64,000 nt of DNA, taken from contig JBOGNO010000008.1 of assembly GCA_050747245.1 (NCBI GenBank), positions 1 through 64,000 of the forward strand. Reading direction: 5' to 3'. The position numbers and the translations under genes were made by a program. Shown piece by piece: positions 16,768 through 25,701 of the stretch. Within the stretch, counting starts at the first letter, position 1. Each line of letters begins with the position of its first letter. Below the pieces are notes generated by a model. That model was not told where the DNA came from and ran no database searches. It was given only the letters and a program-made list of their open reading frames with translations. Source of the DNA: JBOGNO01 sp050747245 (GTDB lineage Bacteria; Acidobacteriota; Terriglobia; Acidiferrales; UBA7541).

Positions 16768-18768
16768 TCAATTGGCGCGGCGGAGAATGGCGCTGGCTTT
16801 TTCGTCGTCGGCGATCTGGCCGAAGAATTGTTTCACCTCGGCGAGTTTTTCCGGTGGCACGAGGGAGCTGTGAATTTCATACGAGCGCTTGTAGCGGAGC
16901 TCGTTGCCGACAAGTTCCACCTGACTGCTGTAGGAGCCAAAATCGTTTTCGATTTTGACGGGAGGCGGCAGTTCGTCCGCGACATAGCCGGGAGGGAGGG
17001 TGATGGTGAAGAGATCGGTCTGCAGCGTGGCTTCCGAAAAAACGACGGGATACTTGCGAGTGGCGTCGTGAAACAAATCCGAGCCTTTTTGGCCGAGGAC
17101 GCGCGGGCGGACGATGAGGAGATTTCCCGCTGATTTGGAGTAGTTCTGGACGACGATTTGATAATCCAGGACGAAATTCTGGGAGTATTTTTCTAAATTG
17201 CTGATAGTTATTTTTGAGAGCGTAAAGCCGGAGAGAGCGGGGTTTAAGCGATTCTCAATCAAGTGGATACGATCATTGCCGCTGGCGAGGAGAAACCTCG
17301 CGCGCTCGTCCACTCCTGTGGCGCCCCAGCGAATTTCCTCGATTTGTCCAGAGAGCGAGCCCGAGGAATCAAGCGACAGTTTTGCGGTGCACATCAGGCG
17401 GTTGGCCGTGGCGGGAGCGAGAGGCATCTTGACCAGTTCGCCGCCCTCGGGCGTGACCAGCAGGCCGTAGTTGTCCTGGAGCTCGGACGGCAAATAGCCA
17501 AGCGGGGTGTAGGGATCGGTGGGGTCGAAAAGAAGGAGACGGCCGAGCTTGGGATGGTGAATGAGGGCGAAAAGCTGGTCGTCCGGGACGGAGTCGGGGA
17601 AGTGAATGGCAAGAATGACGTGATTGAACGTCAACGCCGTGGGGAAATCCGGGAGAACGACGCCGCGGGTGGTTTGCGCGACCACGTAATAAGATTCCAC
17701 GCCGATTTCATGAAGCATGGCGCTGAGGAGCGTGGCCTTGTCCTTGCAATCGCCGTAGCGATGGGAAAAGACATCCGCGGCAGGATGGGGCTGGAACCCG
17801 CCGATGCCAATTTCAATGGCCACATAGCGGATCTGGCGCTGCATGAAATCCGTGAGGGCGCGGATTTTATCGAGCGGGCCCGGAATTTGAGAAGTAAGCT
17901 CAGCCGCTTTCTGCTTGATTTCCGGAGTGGGCTGGCGGCTGGAAACGGTGAGAGAAGAATACCACTGGCCGATTTCACTCCAGGAAGAAGGCGCGTTTAT
18001 ATGCGTTCCGGAATCGCGCGGAGTAAACCGAACTTCGAGCCTGCCGTCGATGGCTTCACGGGCGGGCATGTCCGGTTCTTCCTCGACAGGCGCGATATTG
18101 TCGAGAGCCCACTCGAAGTGGTTGCCGCCCAACTCCTGAGGCTTCAGCTCAGGATAATGCTCCCAAGCAGAATGGAGCGCCCAGGCTTGAGGAATCTGGA
18201 GCGAATAGTGCGCGTGGCGCACGGGGATAGCATGCTGAAACCACCACTCGTCCTGGAGGACGTAGGGACGACGCTTCTGGGTGTATTCGTAGCCGATGAC
18301 GTTCCCAGGAGCGGCGGCGGGAATCTGGAGGACTTTGCGGCGCACGTCGGAGTAAAGTTCCTCCTCGAAGAGACTGGTTTCCACAGCGTCCTTTTCCTTC
18401 ACCTCGTAATCCCTGCCGTCGGCGGGAATGGCCCAGGCCTTCAGGTAGGTGAGCCTTGTCTCGTTTGAAAAGGCAACAACCAAGAGACCGTAATCGCGGC
18501 CCTGAGGGCGCAGAATTTTATAAGCACGGCGATAGGTGGTTTCGATGTCGCCATTGTCCTTGACGATGGTGAACTGTTCGTCGAGGAGAATTACCGCGAC
18601 AGTGTCCTTGGGATATTGAGGAAGGGATTGCTGGGCCGCGGCGTGGAGCCAGTCCGGGGCATTGGCGGCGGCGCTCGCGGCGGCGGAAACAAGCGCGGCA
18701 AGGCAGCAGGCCGCGAGGCGGAAGAGTTTTCTTGTGTCCCAAGGGATCGGAGACAGGTGAAGAGTCAT
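16768..18768 (-). CDS. Secreted DUF3857 and transglutaminase-like protein (intact Cys)
   Basis: 666 residues. A signal peptide (LFRLAACCLAALVSAAASAAA) is followed by a DUF3857 domain and a transglutaminase-like domain with HRYGDCKDKATLLSAML, whose Cys is the expected nucleophile. The matching His is probably in LTFNHVILAI and the Asp in LLFDPTDPYTPLG. The C-terminal part is a beta-rich domain typical of the family. It probably acts in the periplasm or outer membrane; the substrate is unknown. The start chosen is ATG 18768, with GAGG six bases upstream. It lies 30 bases after the paralogous gene and is probably in the same operon. Confidence 0.88.
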   Translation of the reverse strand: MTLHLSPIPWDTRKLFRLAACCLAALVSAAASAAANAPDWLHAAAQQSLPQYPKDTVAVILLDEQFTIVKDNGDIETTYRRAYKILRPQGRDYGLLVVAFSNETRLTYLKAWAIPADGRDYEVKEKDAVETSLFEEELYSDVRRKVLQIPAAAPGNVIGYEYTQKRRPYVLQDEWWFQHAIPVRHAHYSLQIPQAWALHSAWEHYPELKPQELGGNHFEWALDNIAPVEEEPDMPAREAIDGRLEVRFTPRDSGTHINAPSSWSEIGQWYSSLTVSSRQPTPEIKQKAAELTSQIPGPLDKIRALTDFMQRQIRYVAIEIGIGGFQPHPAADVFSHRYGDCKDKATLLSAMLHEIGVESYYVVAQTTRGVVLPDFPTALTFNHVILAIHFPDSVPDDQLFALIHHPKLGRLLLFDPTDPYTPLGYLPSELQDNYGLLVTPEGGELVKMPLAPATANRLMCTAKLSLDSSGSLSGQIEEIRWGATGVDERARFLLASGNDRIHLIENRLNPALSGFTLSKITISNLEKYSQNFVLDYQIVVQNYSKSAGNLLIVRPRVLGQKGSDLFHDATRKYPVVFSEATLQTDLFTITLPPGYVADELPPPVKIENDFGSYSSQVELVGNELRYKRSYEIHSSLVPPEKLAEVKQFFGQIADDEKASAILRRAN

Positions 18769-18798
18769 ATTTGGCCTCGTCTTGCGTGAACCTGTCAA

Positions 18799-20811
18799 TT
18801 ATTTTTCCGCAGTCTTCGCCGCATCAGCGCGCTGAATCACAACTTGAGCGTCGTCGTTCGATTTTACGGATTGAAAAAAGGAGCGCAAAGATGAATAGGC
18901 TTTGCGGGGTACGCGGACGGCGTCGATGACCATGGTGCGTTTGATTTCGAGGAGTTCTCCGGACTGCGAGGTGGAAATGTCGTAGCGAACGCCGCCGAGA
19001 TCGACTTTCTGAGCGGGAGGAAGGGTTTCGATGCGGTATCCCGCGGGACAGTGGAGCTTCACGTTATCGTGTTCCTCGAAGGGATAAGGGAAATAAACGT
19101 CGTAGCGGCGGTCGGCGGACTGAAATGATTTGGCCATCGGGTTTTGAAACAGGGAGATGGGCATGAGAATGCGGCGGCCTGCCACGGTGCCAAAGGAGGG
19201 GATTTTCAAGTCGCCCTCGACGTGGAGAGGCTCGGCGGTCCTATCCCAGTTGGAGATGCCGAAAACCTCGAAGGATGAGCCGGAGGGAAGCCAGTCTTTT
19301 ATTTTGTCGGCAAGGACTTTGCGCCTCCCGAGGTCGTCGTCATGACGAAGATCTTCGCGTCGAAGGGACGCTTCCTGGCCCGTGAAATCGATTTGTAGTT
19401 TTCCGGCCAATTGGCCCTCGGAATCCAACTGGAGATCGGCGTGGCGCAGAATGGTGGTTTCCGAGGATGGCGGGCGTTTGATATCCACAAAATCGCCGCC
19501 TTTTTTTCGAATACGTATGCCACTGGTGTCGGTTTCCTTCCAGTCTAGGGTTCCGAACGAGGAGTAGAGCGAGGCGGGATCGAGATAATACTCTTTATCA
19601 CCAGTGCGGACCCATATGATTTCCGCGTTGAGCTCATCCCAGTCCTGCATATTAGGAAGGAAGAAGTTTTGGTGGCGATCGGCGACCATGGTAAGAGCGG
19701 CGTCGAATCCGGCTGCGCGAGCGAGGCCAACGAAGAGGAAATTTATTTCCTCCGCCGAACCATAGCCGTGCTTGAGAACATCTTCGACATTCTGGTTTTC
19801 TTTCAGCTTTTCGTGTTTTTCTTCTTGCTCAGTCTTGGACTCTTCGTAGCTGCGATTGCGAACTTGCTGCACGCGGGCATAAATCTTGCGCAGTTTGATT
19901 TCCGGCGAGTCATTAGCGGCCACAGTGCGACCCAAGTCCTGTTCGAGGGCTTTTTTCTTGTTCAGCCATCCGTCCAGGAAATCGTTTACTTTTCCACTCG
20001 TCCTTTTCCAATATTGTTCGGCAGTTTCGTTCATGGTGTCGTCTTCGCTGCGGTAGAAAAACTCCACTTTGGCACGCATTGTATCTACTGGAGGCATGAA
20101 ATTTTCTTCTTCCACCCCAGCGAGGTCGTGCATGTCGAGAGTGAAGGTGCCGTCCTTCTCTTTCTGCGGCATTACCTCCGACGGCAGCAGGTATCTCCGG
20201 AAAGCAAGCACTCGAGGATCGGTGCCTGATGGAACGTAGGTGAAACGGGCAAAGCGTGTGTAGAGTTCACCCTGTAGGGGCCAGGACGCTCCGGAAAGAT
20301 ACTCATACTGGTCGCGGTACTTATATTCGATGATGCAGCCGGGCTGGACATCGGGGAGCGTGAAAGTCTTCTCGAGGATTTTGATGCCGCCCGCCTTGGC
20401 TAATATCTTGTCGAAGGGCTTGCCGCTGAAATCCAAGATGGTGCCGTCGGGGCGGATGGTGCGCGCGCGAATATCCTTAATATCATCGAGGCCTTTCGTG
20501 AAGGGAATGGCGACATCGCCATTCTCGGTTCCTTTTTGTGTGAATATTTTGATGCGAATGTATGTAAAGATGGCCGCCTTCTTGCCGTCCACGGTCACTT
20601 CCCGGTAAAGATACATGGCGTGCGAGCCGGGGCTGGCGGGGTTGTCTTTGAGAGCGAGGTCGTCGGGGGAGACAGGCTGCCATTCGTCGTTTCCAGGAAC
20701 GGGGGTAGGAATGGGACTAGGAACGGGACGCGCGAAAGATGGAACCAGAAAAGCGATAAGAATTGCGAGCTTGAGGAGAGGACGCAGCACCGGGCTCACG
20801 CGCGGAGTCAT
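18799..20811 (-). CDS. Secreted DUF3857/transglutaminase-like paralogue lacking the Cys
   Basis: 670 residues with a signal peptide (LLKLAILIAFLVPSFARPVP), a DUF3857 domain (ASPGSHAMYLYREVTVDGKK; IEYKYRDQYEYLSGASWPL) and a transglutaminase-like core. Where the neighbour has YGDCKDKA, this one reads HGYGSAEEINFLFVGLARAAG. The catalytic Cys is therefore replaced and the domain is probably a binding module. GGAGG lies six bases before ATG 20811, with another ATG directly upstream at 20814. It is the first gene of a two-gene operon with its active paralogue, which suggests the two proteins work together (inference). Confidence 0.87.
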   Translation of the reverse strand: MTPRVSPVLRPLLKLAILIAFLVPSFARPVPSPIPTPVPGNDEWQPVSPDDLALKDNPASPGSHAMYLYREVTVDGKKAAIFTYIRIKIFTQKGTENGDVAIPFTKGLDDIKDIRARTIRPDGTILDFSGKPFDKILAKAGGIKILEKTFTLPDVQPGCIIEYKYRDQYEYLSGASWPLQGELYTRFARFTYVPSGTDPRVLAFRRYLLPSEVMPQKEKDGTFTLDMHDLAGVEEENFMPPVDTMRAKVEFFYRSEDDTMNETAEQYWKRTSGKVNDFLDGWLNKKKALEQDLGRTVAANDSPEIKLRKIYARVQQVRNRSYEESKTEQEEKHEKLKENQNVEDVLKHGYGSAEEINFLFVGLARAAGFDAALTMVADRHQNFFLPNMQDWDELNAEIIWVRTGDKEYYLDPASLYSSFGTLDWKETDTSGIRIRKKGGDFVDIKRPPSSETTILRHADLQLDSEGQLAGKLQIDFTGQEASLRREDLRHDDDLGRRKVLADKIKDWLPSGSSFEVFGISNWDRTAEPLHVEGDLKIPSFGTVAGRRILMPISLFQNPMAKSFQSADRRYDVYFPYPFEEHDNVKLHCPAGYRIETLPPAQKVDLGGVRYDISTSQSGELLEIKRTMVIDAVRVPRKAYSSLRSFFQSVKSNDDAQVVIQRADAAKTAEK

Positions 20812-21143
20812 CATCTTCCTCCGACCGAAGTGGCGGCATCGGCCCGCCAAGAAAAATGTTACGCCCGCTAAACTTCTGGACTTTCGCAATCAGTAACTTG
20901 AGTGCAACAGTACCCCAGAGTTCTGCAAGTGTCAATGGCAGGGGATGCGCGGAACGAAGTCCCGAACTACGAGAGGGGAAACAGTGAGAAACTTAATCCG
21001 CTGCTACGAAGTTCAATCCCCGGACACCAGGCGATTGAGCGTGAGTGCGGGCCTTGCCTGAGGAGCGGAGTGATGCTACCGTGCCCGCACCGCGCGGGGC
21101 GAAAACTGCTGTGGCGACAGCAAGATTCCTGCGGAGGTGAGGC
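20812..21143. other. Divergent promoter region
   Basis: About 330 bases between the start of the DUF3857 operon and the OPT transporter gene. It must hold promoters for both directions. No convincing gene or clear consensus box was found. Confidence 0.45.
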
Positions 21144-23345
21144 GTGGCGAGTAAAGCGTGGAGTTCGACGGCGCCGGGGAAGGAATTTCGGCCGTTCGTC
21201 GAAGCCGGCGAGAACCTGAAGGAATTCAGCCTTCGCGCGGTGATTCTGGGCGCGCTTTTCGGGCTGCTCTTCGGCGCGGTTTCAGTTTATGTGGGATTGC
21301 GCGCCGGGCTGACGGTTTCCGCTTCGATCCCCATCGCGGTCCTCTCCATCAGCATCCTACGGGCGTTTGGGCGCTCGACAATCCTCGAAAACAATATCGT
21401 GCAAACCACCGGGTCGGCGGGCGAGTCGGTGGCCGCGGGAGTGATCTTCACGATTCCCGCGCTGATTTTTTTGGGCTACGCGCTGAACGACCAGTACTGG
21501 CGGATTTTTTGTCTGGCGCTGCTAGGGGGATGCCTGGGCGTGCTGTTCATGATCCCGCTGCGGCGGCAATTGATAGTGAAGGAGCACGGCAACCTATCGT
21601 TTCCGGAAGGCACGGCGTGCGCGGACGTGCTGGTGGCCGGGGAGCGCGGAGGCTCATTCGCGGGGCGCGTTTTCTGGGGACTGGGGCTCGGCGGCATCTA
21701 TACGTTTTTTATGAAGACGTTCTTTCTGTGGCCGGAATATCCGGATTACCAGCCGAAGTGGCTGCCGGGCGCGTCGTTTCGCGCGGACATCACCGCGGAA
21801 TATATGGGCGTGGGGTACATCATCGGGCCGCGTGTCTCCGGAGTGCTTCTTGCAGGCGGAGTTTTTTCTTGGCTGGTGCTGATGCCGGCGATCAAATTTT
21901 TCGGCTCGCTCACGCCGAACGCACCGCTCTATCCGAGCACGATCCCGATTCCGCTGATGACGTCCGACCAACTGTGGTCGAGCTATATCCGCCCCATGGG
22001 AGCTGGAGCCGTGGCTGCGGCGGGATTGATCACGCTGCTGAAGACGCTACCCACGATTTTGTCGGCCCTGACTGCCGGTTTGAAAGACGTGCGGGCGCAG
22101 CGAGCCGGCACGGAACGACTGACGCGCCTGGAAGACGACATACCCATGAGGTTTGTGCTGGGCGGGGCGGGAGTGATCATCGTGGCCATCTGGCTGATGC
22201 TGACGCTCTGGCCGATCCCCGGGGCGAAAACGGGACTGGTGGCGAACTTGATAGCCGCGGTGGTGATGGTGGTTTTCGGGTTTTTGTTCGTCACGGTGGC
22301 TTCGCGGATCAGCGGACTGATCGGGAATTCTTCGAATCCCATCAGCGGGATGACGATTGCGACGCTGATGGCCACGTGCGCGGTATTCCTGCTGCTGCAC
22401 TGGACGGGCAGCACGTACGCGGTGCTGGCGTTGGTGATCGGCGGGGTGGTGTGTATCGCTTCGGCGATTGCGGGAGCAACTTCGCAGGATTTGAAGACCG
22501 GGTACCTGGTGGGCGCGACGCCTTTCTGGCAGCAGGTCGGGCTGCTGATCGGGGTAAGCGCTTCTTCGCTGGTTGTGGGGGGAACGCTGATACTGATGAA
22601 TGTGGGGCTGGCGCAATACAAGCCGTTCGACATGGCACTCAATCTGAACCAACTGCCGCAAGGAGTAAAAATCGAGCAGGCGCAGTACACCTACCAGCAG
22701 AAACCCTACGTGCTGGTGAACGCGCTGGGATCGAAAACCGTACCAGACGGGAAATACCTGTTCAATGCGACGAGCGGGAAGCTTGAGATTCAGCGTGTGG
22801 ATGGAATCGGGAGCGATAAAGCGGCGGCTCCGCAGGCGCGGCTAATGGCTACGGTGATCAACGGAATTTTGAATCAGCAACTGCCATGGCGGCTGGTGCT
22901 GCTGGGAGTGTTTCTGGTAGTCGCTGTGGAACTGCTGGGGATTCGATCGCTCGCGTTTGCAGTGGGCTCGTACCTCTCGATTGCAACTACCCTGGCCATT
23001 TTTTCCGGGGGGCTGATCCGCTGGCTGGCGGAACTGGGGCGCGAGAAAACGAAGGAATCGGAAAGCGACGTCAGCCCGGGGTCGCTCTATTCGAGCGGGC
23101 TGATCGCGGCAGGAGGAGTCTTCGGGCTGCTGGGGATTATCATTTTTGTGCTGCAGGATGCGGATTCGGTGGGGCACCTGCCGCACTGGCTGACGGCGAC
23201 GCTGCATTTGCCTATCAGCGCGAACCTCTTCAACCTCGGCCCGAGATGGATGCCGCACCTGAGCCAGGCACCATGGCTTGGCGTGGCGATGTTCGTGCTA
23301 CTCGGGATATCACTCTTCATGTTCGCGCGAAAGAAACTGAACTGA
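21144..23345 (+). CDS. OPT-family oligopeptide transporter
   Basis: 733 residues with about 15 hydrophobic helices throughout, as in the OPT family of proton-coupled peptide or metal-chelate importers. Family-like segments include an N-terminal EFSLRAVILGALFGLLFGAV, then SAGESVAAGVIFTIPAL, LSFPEGTACADVLVAGERG and SGLIGNSSNPISGMTIATL, all of which recur in prokaryotic OPT proteins. A soluble insert of about 80 residues (after GLAQYKPFDMAL) interrupts the helices. The start is GTG with a GGAGGTGA site. The substrate cannot be told from sequence. The rhomboid gene follows 70 bases later. Confidence 0.92.
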   Translation: MASKAWSSTAPGKEFRPFVEAGENLKEFSLRAVILGALFGLLFGAVSVYVGLRAGLTVSASIPIAVLSISILRAFGRSTILENNIVQTTGSAGESVAAGVIFTIPALIFLGYALNDQYWRIFCLALLGGCLGVLFMIPLRRQLIVKEHGNLSFPEGTACADVLVAGERGGSFAGRVFWGLGLGGIYTFFMKTFFLWPEYPDYQPKWLPGASFRADITAEYMGVGYIIGPRVSGVLLAGGVFSWLVLMPAIKFFGSLTPNAPLYPSTIPIPLMTSDQLWSSYIRPMGAGAVAAAGLITLLKTLPTILSALTAGLKDVRAQRAGTERLTRLEDDIPMRFVLGGAGVIIVAIWLMLTLWPIPGAKTGLVANLIAAVVMVVFGFLFVTVASRISGLIGNSSNPISGMTIATLMATCAVFLLLHWTGSTYAVLALVIGGVVCIASAIAGATSQDLKTGYLVGATPFWQQVGLLIGVSASSLVVGGTLILMNVGLAQYKPFDMALNLNQLPQGVKIEQAQYTYQQKPYVLVNALGSKTVPDGKYLFNATSGKLEIQRVDGIGSDKAAAPQARLMATVINGILNQQLPWRLVLLGVFLVVAVELLGIRSLAFAVGSYLSIATTLAIFSGGLIRWLAELGREKTKESESDVSPGSLYSSGLIAAGGVFGLLGIIIFVLQDADSVGHLPHWLTATLHLPISANLFNLGPRWMPHLSQAPWLGVAMFVLLGISLFMFARKKLN

Positions 23346-23414
23346 AAATTGCGTCTGAGTTCTTCCGCAGATTCCTTTGACTCCGCGCGAAGGGGAAATT
23401 AGACTCGACAGACC

Positions 23415-24203
23415 ATGGGATTTCCGCCGCAACAACGGATGCGGTTCCGGACGAACTGGCGCGGATTCATTACGCCCGCGATTCGCAACATTGTGTTGAT
23501 TTGTACCGGGGTTTTTCTGCTAGAGGTGTTGCTCAGGCTTTTTGTCCCCAATGCCGTCGGGGCGTTGATCGATTACACGGGATTGGTGCCCTACAGCGTT
23601 GTTTTTCGTGGGTTCGTCTGGCAGGTATTTACCTACCTCTTCCTACATGATCCGCGCAGCATTACGCACTTGCTCTTCAACATGCTCTTCCTGTGGATGT
23701 TTGGCGTGGACCTGGAGAGAACCTGGGGGCAGAAGCGATTTTATACCTATTTTTTTCTGACCGGCGCGAGCGCAGGGGTCATCACGGTGGTAGTGAAGCT
23801 CGTGGTTGCACATTACTACGGCGCGGCCAACGCCATCGTGCCGACGATCGGCGCTTCCGGGGCCATCTACGGGGTCATCATGGCGGCAGCGATTCTTTTC
23901 CCGGACCGCCAGGTGTGGCTGATTCCGTTTCCGGTGACGATTCCGATGTGGGTGTACGCGCTGGTGGCAGGGGCGCTGGAATTTTTCTTCACGCTGGGAG
24001 CGACGGGCGACAACGTCAGCCACGTCTGCCATCTGGGCGGAATGCTCGCGGGATATATCTATCTACGGCGAGGGTCGCACTTTTTTGGATTCCGCAATCG
24101 CTACACCGACTGGAAGCGCCGACGCATGAAGAAAAAGTTTGAAGTCTATCAGCGGCGGCATGAAGAACACCCTCCCTCGCGACCCGATGATTGGGTGAAT
24201 TGA
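23415..24203 (+). CDS. Rhomboid-family intramembrane serine protease
   Basis: 262 residues with six predicted membrane helices. The catalytic Ser sits in TIGASGAIYGVI and the partner His in VSHVCHLGGMLAGY; HLLFNMLFLWMFG supplies the conserved His/Asn helix. Rhomboids cut membrane-anchored proteins within the bilayer. A basic cytoplasmic tail of about 45 residues (WKRRRMKKKFEVYQRR) ends the protein. The substrate is unknown. It is convergent with the pyruvate kinase gene. Confidence 0.92.
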   Translation: MGFPPQQRMRFRTNWRGFITPAIRNIVLICTGVFLLEVLLRLFVPNAVGALIDYTGLVPYSVVFRGFVWQVFTYLFLHDPRSITHLLFNMLFLWMFGVDLERTWGQKRFYTYFFLTGASAGVITVVVKLVVAHYYGAANAIVPTIGASGAIYGVIMAAAILFPDRQVWLIPFPVTIPMWVYALVAGALEFFFTLGATGDNVSHVCHLGGMLAGYIYLRRGSHFFGFRNRYTDWKRRRMKKKFEVYQRRHEEHPPSRPDDWVN

Positions 24204-24264
24204 CTGCCCGGCAGTTTTCTTCCTTCCTTTTTCACCTCACATCAGAATTCTCGGAGAGCAGAGA

Positions 24265-25701
24265 TTACTTCGCGCTGCCGATGACGTGGAACTTGAGGAA
24301 GTTAGTGGTACCGGGAACGCCGAAAGGAGTGCCGGCGACGAGGGCGATGACGTCGCCGCGGCGCACCAGTTTTTCTTCACCGAGGCGCTTTTCGGCGATG
24401 GCGGCAAGCTCGTCTATATCCGCGACACGCTGGATGGAGCGCGGCGTGACGCCCCAGTAGAGACTCATCTTGCGGCGCGTTTCGGCATTTTGAGAAAAAG
24501 CGATGATCGGCGCGCGCGGGCGATATTTGGAAATGAGCCGCGCGGAAGAGCCCGACTCGGTGAAAACGGCGACGAGTTTCAGGCACAGTTCTTCGGCGGC
24601 ATGGCAAACCGTTTCGGCGATGGTTTCATTGACGCGCAGGTTTTCAATGCGCTGCGGGAGAGGCGGGTGCGAAATGCTGGCCTCCGCCTCGCGGATGATG
24701 CGGTCCATCATGGCCACGGCGGCGAATGGGTAATGCCCGACGGCCGTTTCGCCGGAGAGCATGAGAGCGTCCGAGCCGTCGAAGATGGCGTTGGCGACGT
24801 CAGAAGCCTCCGCGCGCGTGGGGCGCGGATTGTCCTTCATGGAATCGAGCATCTGCGTTGCGGTAATCACAGGAAGAAGAAAATCGCGAGCGCGGGCGAT
24901 GATGCGTTTTTGCGCCACGGGAACTTTTTCCGGACCCATCTCGACGCCCAGATCGCCGCGCGCGACCATCACGCCATCGGCCGCGGATAAAATCTCGTCG
25001 AGATTGTCGAGGGCTTCGGGCTTTTCGAGCTTAGCAATGAGCGGAGTCTTCTTTCCCGCGCGGGCGATGGCGGATTTCGCGGCGCGCACGTCCGCGGCGG
25101 TGCGCACGAAACTGAGCGCCACGTAATTCACGCCCAAGCCGAGGGCGACGCCGAGATCGCGGCGGTCCTTGGGCGTGAGCGACGGGACGCGCAGCTTCAC
25201 GCCGGGCAGGTTGATTCCCTGATGCTCGCCGAGCCTACCGCCGTTTACCACGCGGCAGAGAATTTCGCGCCCGCGAACCCTTTCGACGCGCAGCTCAATT
25301 TCACCGTCGCTGAGAAGGATGCGGTCACCTCTTCGCACGGCCGCGGCGAGCGGGCGGAAATTCGTGCTGATGCGCCCCTGGGTGCCCGGGACATTTTCAG
25401 TGGTGATCGTCAGGCGCTGGCCGGAGCACAGCTCGATGGCGCGCCCCCCGGCCAGAACGCCAGTGCGTATTTTCGGCCCCTGCAGATCGGCGAGAATGGC
25501 CACGGGTTTTTCGTGGCGCATGCCGGCGCGGCGGACGGCGGCGACGCGCTGCGCGTGTTCGGCGGGCGAGCCGTGGGAAAAATTGAGGCGAGCGACGTCC
25601 ATGCCTTCGCGGACCAGGCGATCAAGCGCTTCGGGCGAAGAAGTGGCCGGTCCAATAGTGCAGACAATCTTGGCGCGGCGCTGTTTGAGGCTGCCCTTCA
25701 T
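24265..25701 (-). CDS. pyk: Pyruvate kinase
   Basis: 478 residues, the usual length. It converts phosphoenolpyruvate and ADP to pyruvate and ATP. Motifs include KIVCTIGPATSSPEAL at the start, the ADP/metal site ARLNFSHGSPAEH, the active-site segment LIAKLEKPEALDNLDEI, VARGDLGVEMG and AVFTESGSSARLISKYRP in the C-terminal allosteric domain. Its ATG overlaps the stop of the upstream M20 peptidase gene by four bases (ATGA), so the two are co-transcribed and likely translationally coupled. Confidence 0.96.
   Translation of the reverse strand: MKGSLKQRRAKIVCTIGPATSSPEALDRLVREGMDVARLNFSHGSPAEHAQRVAAVRRAGMRHEKPVAILADLQGPKIRTGVLAGGRAIELCSGQRLTITTENVPGTQGRISTNFRPLAAAVRRGDRILLSDGEIELRVERVRGREILCRVVNGGRLGEHQGINLPGVKLRVPSLTPKDRRDLGVALGLGVNYVALSFVRTAADVRAAKSAIARAGKKTPLIAKLEKPEALDNLDEILSAADGVMVARGDLGVEMGPEKVPVAQKRIIARARDFLLPVITATQMLDSMKDNPRPTRAEASDVANAIFDGSDALMLSGETAVGHYPFAAVAMMDRIIREAEASISHPPLPQRIENLRVNETIAETVCHAAEELCLKLVAVFTESGSSARLISKYRPRAPIIAFSQNAETRRKMSLYWGVTPRSIQRVADIDELAAIAEKRLGEEKLVRRGDVIALVAGTPFGVPGTTNFLKFHVIGSAK

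Noticed and set aside
24202..24214. ACTGC-CCG-GCAGT stem before a T-rich run as a terminator between the rhomboid and pyk genes
   Set aside because: Only five base pairs; too weak to annotate, though position between convergent genes fits.
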